Positions 8,729 to 17,694 of a DNA stretch of 64,000 nt are shown in pieces. Below the pieces are notes generated by a model. The model was not told the DNA's origin. It ran no database searches and was given only the letters and a program-made list of their open reading frames with translations. Both the position numbers and the translations under genes were made by a program. The stretch spans positions 1 through 64,000 of the forward strand of contig NZ_JAUSXN010000001.1 of the NCBI RefSeq assembly GCF_030816015.1, in the 5' to 3' direction. The first letter of the stretch is position 1; every line of letters begins with the position of its first letter. This DNA is from Pedobacter sp. W3I1 (GTDB taxonomy: Bacteria > Bacteroidota > Bacteroidia > Sphingobacteriales > Sphingobacteriaceae).

Positions 8729-11419
8729 CTATTTAACATCATAAGTGTAAACTTTTCTTGCCAAATGCCCTGCTGCGTCTATTCCTTCTATTACTACGCG
8801 ATAGGTTCCGGGCTCGTCTGCATTATAAAATTCGAATTGTGCTTTTCCATCTTTATCTGCAACAACCTGTGGGTTCCAATAAATAGTTGTTCTAAAATCA
8901 GTTCGGCTACTTGAACTTGCCGCATCATACTTTGGCGAGTAAAACTCTCGTGAAATCGTAAATCCTTTTGGATTAAAGGTTACAATACCCGGTGCATAAC
9001 GAGCAGTGCTTCTACCTCCATCACCACGTTTAGTGGTGATGATAATTACACCTCCTCCACCTCGCGAACCATAAATTGCCGTATTGCCGATACTTTTTAA
9101 AAGTTCGATAGATTCTACATCGCTCGGAACAACATTATCCAGAAAATCGGCCTCCATTTGCATCCCATCAACAATAATCTGTACAGGCGTATCCTGGCTA
9201 CGCATAAGGTAAGGTATATTACCCCTAAATATCACTCCTGGCAACCGCCCTTGCAAACATTGCGAAAGGGTAACACAGGTGGATAGCTGATCGGCAGTTA
9301 ATACAAAATCAGCACGGCCTGCACCGTTTAGGTTAGACGAATTTTTAGCCGGATTTTTCTTTTCGGTAATGGTTACTTCTTCGAGTTTAATGGTCCGCTC
9401 CAGCAAGCCTAAACGGGTCATCTCATTAAAATAGGTATCACTTTCTTTTATATACTTCATCAAAGTATTATTCACATTGATATCGATATCAGCTCCATTT
9501 TTATTCTTGGTTACAATCTGCCCGGGAACGATATCAAGATTAATATCTACAAACTTTCGTTCTGTTTTGGTTCTTGCCTGAACAACAAATTTTGTACTGT
9601 CGCCAAAACTTAAATTATCGAATACAAATTTTCCTTCGGCATTGGTTACGGTATCCAAAATGTATACGGTTCCTTTCGTGGCCATTAGCATTACTTTACC
9701 ACCAGCTACAGGTTTATTACCTTTTGTTACCGTTCCGCTAATGGTAATAGACTGCTCGGGCTTATAAGTAATATTCGGGCCAACATTATTGATAATGTTT
9801 TTCCACAGGAATCTTCTCCAGCCCTGAGTAAGCATTAGGTTATCAAGTTCCTTTTGTGTTTGCAGGTCATCCTTTAAAAAATAATGATTGGGTTTCTCTA
9901 CGTATCCCGTCAAATCAGAGGTAAGTAACAGCGAGGTGAGAATATTCGACTCATTATTTTCATCAGGCGTAACTTTTGCGGCATTGGTAACCGCAACTGA
10001 AAAACTTCCTAAAACAGGTTTATGATCATTAGTTGCATTGAAAGCAAAAGCTGCTTTTCCTCTTTTTGAGGTAGAAACTTCGGAGGTATTAAGTGATACG
10101 TCAATTAATTCGGCCTTGCTATTTATAAAAACCAAACGTTCTGCTAAAGGTTGATTGTTGCTCGAAAACAAAGTAAACTGAACAATACCGGCTGGCAGGT
10201 TCTTTTTTGGAATATTGGCCACCAGTACCTGTTTATCCATTTTAGCTTTAGAGCCATAGTATACATTGCCTCCATGCTGCGCAACAACTTTTAGTTCATC
10301 ACCATTCACAAGATCGGCACTGGCCATAATTTTAACCACCACCTTACCTGTATCTAAAGCATTTACAGAAAGTGCATAACCGCTTTTAACGGCTACAGGT
10401 AATTTTATGGTTTTTTCTGATCCGTCCCTGAATTTAACTTTTGCAGAATATGATTTCCCGGCCTGGTTGTTAAATACAAAGTTACCCATACCTAAATAAT
10501 TGGTGGCAAAGCTGGTTACTTCATTACCTCCGTCATCTATTACAGTTCCGTCTACATCTTCACCGCGGCCATCGGCATTAACCGCTTTAATGGCAACTTT
10601 TTGTGGTAATTCTTCAACAAGCGTTCCGCCCTCTGGCATAAACTGTACATCAACATTGTTAGATGTTGATGTAATCGGGATAGATTTGATTACTTTTTGT
10701 TTGTTATCTAGTGTGATGGTAGCAATAATCTTCCCTGATTTATTTTGGAAAGACTGGTTGTTTGTGAAGCTAACTACCGCATCACCTGTTAAACTGGTTT
10801 TAACTTTACCCTTCGTAACGGTACGATAATCTAACTGAACTTCATAACTCACTTCATTTTCACTGTAGGCGACACCATTTTTATCTTCAAAATGAACTGT
10901 TGCCGTTACTTTATCTGCATTGTTCTCCTTGGTAAAACTGTAAGAAGTTTTTGTAAAAACTTTGTTAGCCCAGCTATTTCCGATCTTAATTGTCTTATCG
11001 TAAAAGAATTCAGTGCCAAAATTCCTCATGTAATTGGTATAGGCCCTAATTCTATAATTGCCCTCGCCGAGCGAGTCTGTCAGCTTAAAATCGCCCCAGG
11101 TAATCCCCCCCATAATGGGTAATTTAACCAGTTTTTTTAGCGAATCTTTTTCATTAATCAGCTCTACATACAAGATCTTACTGATGCCCGAAGGAGCCGA
11201 AGTCTTGGTATTCACAACATAAGCTTTGAACCAAATATCATCGCCAATGGCATAATAAGGCTTATCTAAGTGAAGGTGAACTTTTTCTTGTGGATACTTA
11301 CTGGTGTAATCTTCGAGTTTTTGCAAGAGCTGACTAAACGGATCATCATCCATTTTAAATGCGGCAAAAACAATAAGTAGAGATAGAAAACTGATTGCGA
11401 GAGTAATTTTGAGTTTCAT
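8729..11419 (-). CDS. MG2 domain / TonB plug domain protein without a barrel
   Basis: An 896-residue exported protein starting MKLKITLAISFLSLLIVFAAFKM (signal or anchor helix). After it comes an alpha-2-macroglobulin MG2-type region (EKVHLHLDKPYYAIGDDIWFKAYVV), further beta-rich repeats, a carboxypeptidase-regulatory-like domain (ISGTVTKGNKPVAGGKVML), and near residues 690-810 a TonB-receptor plug domain with QGRLPGVIFRG and the SIGNTAIYGSRGGGGVIIITT signature. A final beta domain ends the protein. No 22-strand barrel follows the plug, so this is not a transporter itself. Such proteins are widespread in Bacteroidota; their partner is unknown. The frame extends ten residues upstream to 11449. 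Confidence 0.85.
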   Translation of the reverse strand: MKLKITLAISFLSLLIVFAAFKMDDDPFSQLLQKLEDYTSKYPQEKVHLHLDKPYYAIGDDIWFKAYVVNTKTSAPSGISKILYVELINEKDSLKKLVKLPIMGGITWGDFKLTDSLGEGNYRIRAYTNYMRNFGTEFFYDKTIKIGNSWANKVFTKTSYSFTKENNADKVTATVHFEDKNGVAYSENEVSYEVQLDYRTVTKGKVKTSLTGDAVVSFTNNQSFQNKSGKIIATITLDNKQKVIKSIPITSTSNNVDVQFMPEGGTLVEELPQKVAIKAVNADGRGEDVDGTVIDDGGNEVTSFATNYLGMGNFVFNNQAGKSYSAKVKFRDGSEKTIKLPVAVKSGYALSVNALDTGKVVVKIMASADLVNGDELKVVAQHGGNVYYGSKAKMDKQVLVANIPKKNLPAGIVQFTLFSSNNQPLAERLVFINSKAELIDVSLNTSEVSTSKRGKAAFAFNATNDHKPVLGSFSVAVTNAAKVTPDENNESNILTSLLLTSDLTGYVEKPNHYFLKDDLQTQKELDNLMLTQGWRRFLWKNIINNVGPNITYKPEQSITISGTVTKGNKPVAGGKVMLMATKGTVYILDTVTNAEGKFVFDNLSFGDSTKFVVQARTKTERKFVDINLDIVPGQIVTKNKNGADIDINVNNTLMKYIKESDTYFNEMTRLGLLERTIKLEEVTITEKKNPAKNSSNLNGAGRADFVLTADQLSTCVTLSQCLQGRLPGVIFRGNIPYLMRSQDTPVQIIVDGMQMEADFLDNVVPSDVESIELLKSIGNTAIYGSRGGGGVIIITTKRGDGGRSTARYAPGIVTFNPKGFTISREFYSPKYDAASSSSRTDFRTTIYWNPQVVADKDGKAQFEFYNADEPGTYRVVIEGIDAAGHLARKVYTYDVK

Positions 11420-11609
11420 GTGGTTAGGTAACAAATAAATACGTGTCAAGGTACAAAACCTAAGGCATACTTTTATGAAGTTAGCATGAAATTTAGTTTG
11501 ACTTCTAAGTTTTTAGTTAACCGCTACAAAACGCTTTATTTATTAAATGACAGCTACGAAGGTCAATATAAGCGGCACTTCATTTTCATGAAAAATAAAC
11601 TTGCTAAGT

Positions 11610-12050
11610 GATTTGGAAATGAGCAGTCCACAACATTTGGCGACGTCAGTCCCGCTTTACGCTTTATCCCGATGAAAAAATCGGGATGTTCGCTTTAATC
11701 GGGTTTAGGAACAATGTGCAGTGCCAAGAGAACAAAACCGCCAATCATAAACCCGACAGCAGCCAAAAGCACAAGGCTTTCATTTTCAAAAACAAAAAAA
11801 ATGCTTTAGGCTATTGATTTGGAAATGAGGGGTTCGGAGCGTTTGGCAACCAGAATCCCGCTTTCCGCTTTATCCCGATGAAAAATCGGGATGTTCGCTT
11901 TAATCGGGTTTAGAAACAATGTGTAGTGCCAAGAGAACGAAACCGCCAATTATAAACCCGACAGCAGCGGCGGCTCCCGATTCTTTCTATCGGGACCATA
12001 GCGAATGGCGGGACTACACTAGCCCACTACATACTGGCTTTCATTTCCAA
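11610..12050. repeat. Two tandem copies of an intergenic repeat (period about 206 bp)
   Basis: GATTTGGAAATGAG begins both copies, at 11610 and 11816. Each holds the hairpin core CGCTTTATCCCGATG...ATCGGGATGTTCGCTTT and CGGGTTTAG...AACAATGTG...GTGCCAAGAGAAC. Copy two is interrupted near its end by a CCCGATTCTTTCTATCGGG hairpin. The 650 bp between the MG2 gene and dcd hold nothing else recognisable; reading frames here look accidental. The core hairpin resembles that of the larger repeats at 38.5 and 52.4 kb. Confidence 0.75.
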
Positions 12051-12102
12051 AAAAAAAGATGTCGGTTTAATTGGCGGTCGGCCACTAACATTAAGCAAAA
12101 TG

Positions 12103-12639
12103 TTAAAACTTATTCTTCCACATCATGCTTTCTACCGGCCTGGTGGTTTTATTATTGTACTTCGCATTACCTTTCGAATTGTACATCGTTTCAATCTTAC
12201 CTTCAACAACAAAATAAATCAATTGGCCAATAGGCATTCCGGCATAAATTTTTACAGGTTGCGCTACCGATATTTCCAATGTCCAGGTATTACAAAAACC
12301 AACATCACCTTTACCTGCTGTGGCATGGATATCGATACCTAAACGGCCGGTACTGCTTTTGCCTTCTAAAAAAGGCACATGTCCGTGTGTTTCGGTATAT
12401 TCTACGGTAACGCCAAGATATAAGGTGCCAGGATGTAGAATATATCCATCTTTAGGAATTTCGAAATGTTCGATTTCGTTGTGCGCTTTCGCATCAAGCA
12501 CACGGCTTTTATATGTAGCCAGGTATTTGCCTAAATGAACATCATACGAGTTGGTTCCTAAACATTCGCGTTTAAAAGGCTCAATAATGATTGTTCCCTT
12601 CTCAATTTCTTCTAATATCCTGCTATCAGATAATATCAT
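12103..12639 (-). CDS. dcd: dCTP deaminase
   Basis: A 178-residue trimeric dUTPase-superfamily enzyme that deaminates dCTP to dUTP for thymidylate synthesis. Family motifs visible: MILSDSRILEEI at the start, GTNSYDVHLG, LHPGTLYLGVT, the substrate-binding GKSSTGRLGIDIHATAG, and TLEIS carrying the catalytic Glu. Length is normal. The coding region ends next to the 206-bp repeat block and diverges from the phosphopantetheinyl transferase gene. Confidence 0.95.
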   Translation of the reverse strand: MILSDSRILEEIEKGTIIIEPFKRECLGTNSYDVHLGKYLATYKSRVLDAKAHNEIEHFEIPKDGYILHPGTLYLGVTVEYTETHGHVPFLEGKSSTGRLGIDIHATAGKGDVGFCNTWTLEISVAQPVKIYAGMPIGQLIYFVVEGKIETMYNSKGNAKYNNKTTRPVESMMWKNKF

Positions 12640-12680
12640 TTTTATACGTATTTTTGGCCTAAATTATCATTTATTTAAGA

Positions 12681-12688
12681 TAATTTTG
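12681..12688 (+). promoter_or_regulatory. -7 promoter element for the phosphopantetheinyl transferase gene
   Basis: TAATTTTG is an exact match to the Bacteroidota TAnnTTTG -7 box, 22 nt before the ATG at 12711. A clear TTTG -33 box was not seen. Confidence 0.55.
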
Positions 12689-12710
12689 CATGTAATCTCC
12701 AATTTAGTCA

Positions 12711-13358
12711 ATGCCAATAATTTACAATAAAAATATTGATCAGCATTCTGTTTTAGCAATTTGGAAAATTGAGGAAACGGAGGAAGAGTTGTTGGCCGGA
12801 CTGCAGCTTAAGCAGCATGAACATGATATTATTTCGTCGTTAAACAGTGGCAAGCGATTACTGCATTGGCTAAGCACAAGAATGCTCTTGAGAACAATGC
12901 TGAATACAACCGAGTATATCGATTGTCAGTTTGATGAACATGGCAAGCCCTATCTGGTTAATTTCGACTATCATATTTCGTTAAGCCATTCTTATGATTA
13001 TGCTGCGGTAATGATTAGCAAAGATCATGCGGTAGGTGTCGATATCGAACTGATTAAGCACAAGATAAAAAGCATTAAACACAAATTTTTAAGCGATGTA
13101 GAACTTGCCCAAAAACAGATTGGAGATAATACTGATGGCTTATACGTGGCCTGGTGTGCTAAAGAAGCCATTTATAAGTGGCATGGCAAAAAAGGTTTGG
13201 AATTTAAACAGCATATCCATATTAAACCTTTTAAGCTAAAAAACGAAGGCTCATTAAATGCATTGGTAGAGCTGCCAACGGGTACGCGAGAGCTGACCAT
13301 TAATTACTTTAAAACAAAAGATAGTTACATGTTAGGCTATGTTGCCAGCAATTCTTAA
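12711..13358 (+). CDS. 4'-phosphopantetheinyl transferase (Sfp-type)
   Basis: A 215-residue enzyme that transfers the phosphopantetheine arm of CoA onto carrier proteins. The two signature blocks are present: AVGVDIELI (Mg-binding Asp111 and Glu113) and WCAKEAIYKWHGKKGLEF (Glu152, Lys156). The HISLSHS motif (residues 88-94) also matches the family. Size fits the Sfp/AcpT type, not the small AcpS type. The lipB reading frame begins inside or just after its end, so the two are cotranscribed. Confidence 0.9.
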   Translation: MPIIYNKNIDQHSVLAIWKIEETEEELLAGLQLKQHEHDIISSLNSGKRLLHWLSTRMLLRTMLNTTEYIDCQFDEHGKPYLVNFDYHISLSHSYDYAAVMISKDHAVGVDIELIKHKIKSIKHKFLSDVELAQKQIGDNTDGLYVAWCAKEAIYKWHGKKGLEFKQHIHIKPFKLKNEGSLNALVELPTGTRELTINYFKTKDSYMLGYVASNS

Positions 13359-13368
13359 AATAACGGAG

Positions 13369-14097
13369 ATGAACGAGACAGCGGAAAAAGCAATTGCAAT
13401 GGGTTTAGTGCCAACTACTTTTACAGACTGGGGCTTAACAGATTACCAGGAAGCCTGGGATAAACAGGAAGATCTACTAAATAAAACGGTGGCCATTAAA
13501 ACAGAAAACCGTGTAAACAATACCCATAAGCCTACTCCAAACCATCTGGTATTTTGCGAGCATCCACACGTGTACACTTTAGGCAAAAGCGGGCATCCTG
13601 AAAATTTATTATTAGATGAGCAGGGATTAAAGGATAAACAGGCAACCTACTATAAAATAAACAGGGGCGGTGATATTACCTATCATGGTCCTGGGCAGCT
13701 AGTGGGCTACCCGATTCTTGATCTTGATAATTTCTTTACTGATATCCATTTATATTTACGTACCCTGGAGGAAGCCGTTATCCTTACCTTAAAGGATTAT
13801 GGGATAGAAGCAGGCCGTTATCCTGGTTTTACCGGAGTTTGGTTAGATGCTGATAATGAGAAGGCACGCAAAATATGTGCTATGGGCGTTCGTTGCAGCC
13901 GTTGGGTTACCATGCATGGTTTTGCCTTTAATGTAAATGTAGATTTAGATTACTTTAAAAATATTGTGCCCTGCGGTATTGATGACAAAGCTGTAACTTC
14001 TTTAGCAAAGGAGCTGGGTTATCATCTTGATATGGAAGAAGTAAAAGGAAAATTAAAGAATCACATTGCCGAACTCTTTAAAATGCAACTCGTTTAA
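13369..14097 (+). CDS. lipB: Lipoyl(octanoyl) transferase
   Basis: A 242-residue octanoyltransferase that moves octanoyl groups from acyl carrier protein to lipoyl domains. Motifs: FCEHPHVYTLGKSGH, RGGDITYHGPGQLVGYPI, and KICAMGVRCSRWVTMHGFAFNV with the catalytic Lys, followed by the catalytic Cys in VPCGIDDKAVTSL. The ATG at 13369 follows the transferase stop by 10 nt; an in-frame ATG at 13339 would overlap the previous gene by 20 nt. The neighbour is also an acyl-carrier modification enzyme. Confidence 0.95.
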   Translation: MNETAEKAIAMGLVPTTFTDWGLTDYQEAWDKQEDLLNKTVAIKTENRVNNTHKPTPNHLVFCEHPHVYTLGKSGHPENLLLDEQGLKDKQATYYKINRGGDITYHGPGQLVGYPILDLDNFFTDIHLYLRTLEEAVILTLKDYGIEAGRYPGFTGVWLDADNEKARKICAMGVRCSRWVTMHGFAFNVNVDLDYFKNIVPCGIDDKAVTSLAKELGYHLDMEEVKGKLKNHIAELFKMQLV

Positions 14098-14142
14098 TTG
14101 GCCGGACAAAACTAAGCCTGCCGCTAATTCGTAAATTAGGCT

Positions 14143-14868
14143 ATGAAGATTTTATTAAGCGCCATTTTATTTTCTTTCTTAACTTCGGGCTGTACAAAAC
14201 AACAGCCTATGCCTATTGAACCAATTATCGACCGAACAACAGTTTCACCAAATGGCGAAGGTAATTTTACTTACCTGGCGCTTGGCGATTCTTATACAAT
14301 TGGCGAATCGGTTAAACAGGCAGAATCTTTTCCTTATCAGCTTCAAAGTTTATTAAAAACTCAGGGCATCAGCATCGCAAATCCAAAAATTATTGCGGTT
14401 ACCGGTTGGACTACTGACGAACTTCAGGCCGCTATAAAAAAAGAGAATTTAACAGGCACGTATAGTTTTGTAACGCTGTTAATTGGTGTAAACAATCAAT
14501 ATCGGGGTTATCCGATCAGCACCTATAAAAAGGAGTTCACAGAATTGTTACAAACGGCAATCACTTTTGCCGGAGGGAACAAGAATAAGGTTTTTGTCGT
14601 GTCGATTCCAGATTGGGGCGCGACATCTTTTGGCAAAAACTCCGGACGAAACCCGCAAACGATTGCTAATGAAATTGACAGCTTTAACGCTGCAAACCAA
14701 GAAATCACGCTTTCAGCTGGCGTGAATTATACCAACATTACACCAGCATCGCGAAACGCAGCAACCGATCTATCGTTAGTAGCGAGCGATGGATTGCATC
14801 CAAGTGCTAAAATGTATGCTGAATGGGCAAGTGCTTTATTAACAAAGGTGGGCACGGTGTTGAAATAA
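14143..14868 (+). CDS. SGNH/GDSL-type hydrolase lipoprotein
   Basis: A 241-residue lipoprotein with signal MKILLSAILFSFLTSGC, in which the Cys is the likely lipidation site. The esterase family's blocks are visible: LALGDSYTIGES (block I Ser), LIGVNNQYRG (block III Asn), and SDGLHPSAKMYAEWA (block V Asp and His). It probably hydrolyses an ester or acyl group at the cell envelope. The gene stands alone, 45 nt after lipB; substrate unknown. Confidence 0.88.
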   Translation: MKILLSAILFSFLTSGCTKQQPMPIEPIIDRTTVSPNGEGNFTYLALGDSYTIGESVKQAESFPYQLQSLLKTQGISIANPKIIAVTGWTTDELQAAIKKENLTGTYSFVTLLIGVNNQYRGYPISTYKKEFTELLQTAITFAGGNKNKVFVVSIPDWGATSFGKNSGRNPQTIANEIDSFNAANQEITLSAGVNYTNITPASRNAATDLSLVASDGLHPSAKMYAEWASALLTKVGTVLK

Positions 14869-14956
14869 TTAACCGCTTGTTTATGCTGTTTTTAAATTAA
14901 AAAATTTATTTTAGTTTAACTATTTAAATTAATCACCTTTAAAAACAGTAAAAATT

Positions 14957-15466
14957 ATGAATGAGTATGAATCAAGCGGAATAGCCGCAGGTATTGGTCT
15001 GGTAGGCGGAATTATTTACCTGGCAGTAATTGTTATTGCGATTGTTGGGATGTGGAAAGCCTTCGAAAAGGCTGGTAAACCAGGTTGGGCCGCAATTATT
15101 CCGATCTATAATTTGATCATTTTACTAGAAATTGTTGGCAAACCAATGATCTGGATTCTATGGCTAATTATCCCTTGTGTAAACATTGTATTTGCCATTT
15201 GGCTTTACAATTTAGTAAGTAAAAGCTTTGGTAAATCAGAAGGCTTTACTGTTGGTTTAATTATACTTCCATTTATTTTTTGGCCAATTTTAGGTTTTGG
15301 CGATGCTAAATATTTAGGCCCATCGGCTGCAGAAGCACAAAATGGCGGTTTTGGAAACAATCCTTTCAACAATCCAAATAACCCATTTAACAGCCCAAAC
15401 AATCCTTTTAACAAACCATCCGGCAATCAAGACACTCCAAACGATACTCCTCCACCGGTAGTTTAA
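14957..15466 (+). CDS. DUF5684 membrane protein
   Basis: A 169-residue membrane protein with four hydrophobic segments (about residues 10-30, 44-60, 65-85, 98-115) and the DUF5684 core WKAFEKAGKPGWAAIIPIYN. The C-terminal about 40 residues are low complexity, with NNPFN units repeated four times (residues about 130-155), then a Pro-rich end. Some members resemble signal-peptidase-like neighbours, but no catalytic residues are present. It is followed by a DUF2752 gene 6 nt away. Confidence 0.85.
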   Translation: MNEYESSGIAAGIGLVGGIIYLAVIVIAIVGMWKAFEKAGKPGWAAIIPIYNLIILLEIVGKPMIWILWLIIPCVNIVFAIWLYNLVSKSFGKSEGFTVGLIILPFIFWPILGFGDAKYLGPSAAEAQNGGFGNNPFNNPNNPFNSPNNPFNKPSGNQDTPNDTPPPVV

Positions 15467-15472
15467 TTCAGG

Positions 15473-15796
15473 ATGTTTATCATATTTATATTTTGCAGCT
15501 TAATCAACCTGGTTGATTGGCTGCAAAATCATTTAATCACCTGCCCATTTAAAGCCTTAACAGGGATCGATTGTCCGGGTTGTGGTTTTCAAAGATCTTT
15601 CATCGCCCTTATTCAAGGCGATTTATCAAAAAGCTGGTCGCTTTATCCACCTACCATTCCACTGTTGTTTTTATTTATCTCAGCCGGTTTATTGTATAAG
15701 CTTCAAATCAAACAACGTTCTTTAATCTTTAGAATATTGGTTATCGTAATTGGTAATTTTGTAATAATCAGCTATTTACACAAAATGTTTTTTTAG
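15473..15796 (+). CDS. DUF2752 membrane protein
   Basis: A 107-residue membrane protein. The DUF2752 signature CPFKALTGIDCPGCGFQRSFIALIQGD is spread over residues about 24-50: three Cys and a conserved Gly-Cys-Gly turn. Two further hydrophobic helices follow. Function unknown. It begins 6 nt after the DUF5684 gene and its stop abuts the end of the convergent RDD gene. Confidence 0.88.
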   Translation: MFIIFIFCSLINLVDWLQNHLITCPFKALTGIDCPGCGFQRSFIALIQGDLSKSWSLYPPTIPLLFLFISAGLLYKLQIKQRSLIFRILVIVIGNFVIISYLHKMFF

Positions 15797-16546
15797 CTAG
15801 ACACTCATATTGGCTGTAAGGTGATTATAATCCTTTAATACTGTCTCTAAAAACTGTAACTCATTCATTCCACCCGGGATCGTTACAAAAATATGTGCTT
15901 TGGTTTTGGTTGCCATGGCATAAATCAAGTCGGCATTCCCGGTTTGGTAGTAACCCGTTAACACTTCATGAATAAGTTCAATATCCCTGTCATTTAAGTG
16001 CAGCACTTCCTTAAACTGTGGTTCGTATTCTTCAGGTAAATTAAAACTGAAGGCCACATTAGAAAATTCGGTTCTTGGTTTTGTTTTAATCAGCGTTGTT
16101 TTAGCCAGTATATCACCCAACCGTTGATGATTTTTTGTTACCGCTACCGAAACCAGTGCAACAACCCCCCAGCCAAAAATGAAACCGAAATCAATTATCC
16201 GAAATAACCACCTAAAAATATACTGCCCAAGGGTTGGCTGTGTACCATCGATGCTAATTACCTTTATCTTTAATACCTTCTTTCCTAAAGTCTGGCCATC
16301 CATAGTGATTTCGCAAACCAGATCATAGAAAGCAAAAATTGCCAGGAAAATAAAAAAAATAACCATGGCTGCATTTCCCGACATCGCCATTTGTGCTGCT
16401 CCCATTACAACTAAGGTAATTACAGCGAGAACTATAAATCCAGCCAAATCGATGCACCTTGCAGCTATACGCTCTCCAAGGCCAGCAATTTCGTAATCAA
16501 TATCAATATTTTGAGCAGTGCTAATTCTGATGCTATCCATATTCAA
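15797..16546 (-). CDS. RDD family membrane protein
   Basis: A 249-residue protein. The N-terminal 150 residues form an RDD domain with three to four helices; the family's arginine and aspartates are seen in AARCIDLAGF, FYDLVCEITMDGQTLGKK and NHQRLGDILAKT. The C-terminal 90 residues are soluble and mostly helical. It is divergent from the SpoIIM-DUF58 operon with a 193-nt spacer; RDD genes are regular members of such MoxR clusters, so a functional link is likely (inference). Confidence 0.88.
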   Translation of the reverse strand: MNMDSIRISTAQNIDIDYEIAGLGERIAARCIDLAGFIVLAVITLVVMGAAQMAMSGNAAMVIFFIFLAIFAFYDLVCEITMDGQTLGKKVLKIKVISIDGTQPTLGQYIFRWLFRIIDFGFIFGWGVVALVSVAVTKNHQRLGDILAKTTLIKTKPRTEFSNVAFSFNLPEEYEPQFKEVLHLNDRDIELIHEVLTGYYQTGNADLIYAMATKTKAHIFVTIPGGMNELQFLETVLKDYNHLTANMSV

Positions 16547-16739
16547 ACATAATTTTTTTTAAAGATAATAGCTGCAGATCGATCCTTTATTTTTTAAACT
16601 AAAGTTTTCTTATATTTTCATCTTTAGATTGTTCATCTATGTATATTTGTTCAGACAGGTTAAGCGATCTGAAAATAATGTTGGTTTCATTTCCATAAAA
16701 AATTAGCTATTTTAACCCAAGATTTGGTAACGCCTTTAA

Positions 16740-17693
16740 ATGAGAGAAGCATTATTTGTTAAACAGAATTCGAAGAAGTGGCAACATTATGATTCCATGC
16801 AACCCGCAAATCCTGATGAAGTGGCCAATCAGTTTATCGAAATCACTAACGATCTGGCTTACTCCAAAACGTTTTATCCAAATTCGAAAACAACAGCCTA
16901 TCTCAATGGCTTAGCTTCTAAATTACATCAATCCGTTTACAAAAACAAAAAGGAAAAGTCGAACCGGTTTATCCATTTCTGGAAAACAGAACTCCCCTTA
17001 ATATTCCTGGAACACAGAAAACAGGTATTTTATGCATTGGCATTTTTCTTTGTTTCTTGTGCTATTGGCGCTTTATCGGCCAAATACGACGACACTTTTG
17101 TACGATTGATTATGGGCGATGGTTATGTAAACATGACAAACGAAAACATTGCCAAAGGTGATCCGTTCGGGGTTTATAAACAAAGTAATGAGTTGATGAT
17201 GTTTATGCAAATTGGGGTTAATAATATTTATGTTGCGCTATACACCTTTGTTTTGGGCATTATTTTTTCATTTGGGTCTATTGTTTCGCTATTTAGAAAT
17301 GGAGTAATGCTCGGCTCGTTCCAATATTTCTTTTTTAGTAAGGGCCTGGGCTTTCAATCGGTTCTGGTTATCTGGATTCATGGAACATTAGAAATATCAG
17401 CAATTGTTTTGGCTGGCGCGGCTGGTTTAATTTTGGGCAATAGCCTTTTATTTCCTAAAACCTATACCCGTATGGCTTCAGTTTTAAAAGGGGCCAAAGA
17501 TGGGTTGAAAATTGTAATTGGCCTGATACCAATTTTTATAGTTGCAGCATTCTTTGAAAGTTTTGTTACCCGACATACTGAAATGCCTTTATGGCTAAGT
17601 ATGTTTATTTTGTTATCTTCTGCCGCTTTTATTATTTGGTATGTATTTATTTACCCTATAAAAATTTACAATAAACAAGCAACACTAAATTAA
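16740..17693 (+). CDS. Stage II sporulation protein M family membrane protein
   Basis: A 317-residue SpoIIM-like integral membrane protein. A soluble N-terminal 90 residues (MREALFVKQNSKKWQHYDSM) are followed by about five hydrophobic segments, including the family's GVIFSFGSIVSLFRNGVMLG-like block and WIHGTLEISAIVLAGAAGL, the conserved HGxxE signature. In non-sporulating Bacteroidota it is encoded with MoxR/DUF58 genes, probably as part of an envelope complex. First gene of a run with 1-nt spacers. Confidence 0.9.
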   Translation: MREALFVKQNSKKWQHYDSMQPANPDEVANQFIEITNDLAYSKTFYPNSKTTAYLNGLASKLHQSVYKNKKEKSNRFIHFWKTELPLIFLEHRKQVFYALAFFFVSCAIGALSAKYDDTFVRLIMGDGYVNMTNENIAKGDPFGVYKQSNELMMFMQIGVNNIYVALYTFVLGIIFSFGSIVSLFRNGVMLGSFQYFFFSKGLGFQSVLVIWIHGTLEISAIVLAGAAGLILGNSLLFPKTYTRMASVLKGAKDGLKIVIGLIPIFIVAAFFESFVTRHTEMPLWLSMFILLSSAAFIIWYVFIYPIKIYNKQATLN

Positions 17694-17694
17694 C

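Noticed and set aside
11919..12233. Open frames of 80-104 codons on the plus strand
   Set aside because: They run through a repeat and then antisense to dcd; no start context or family likeness.
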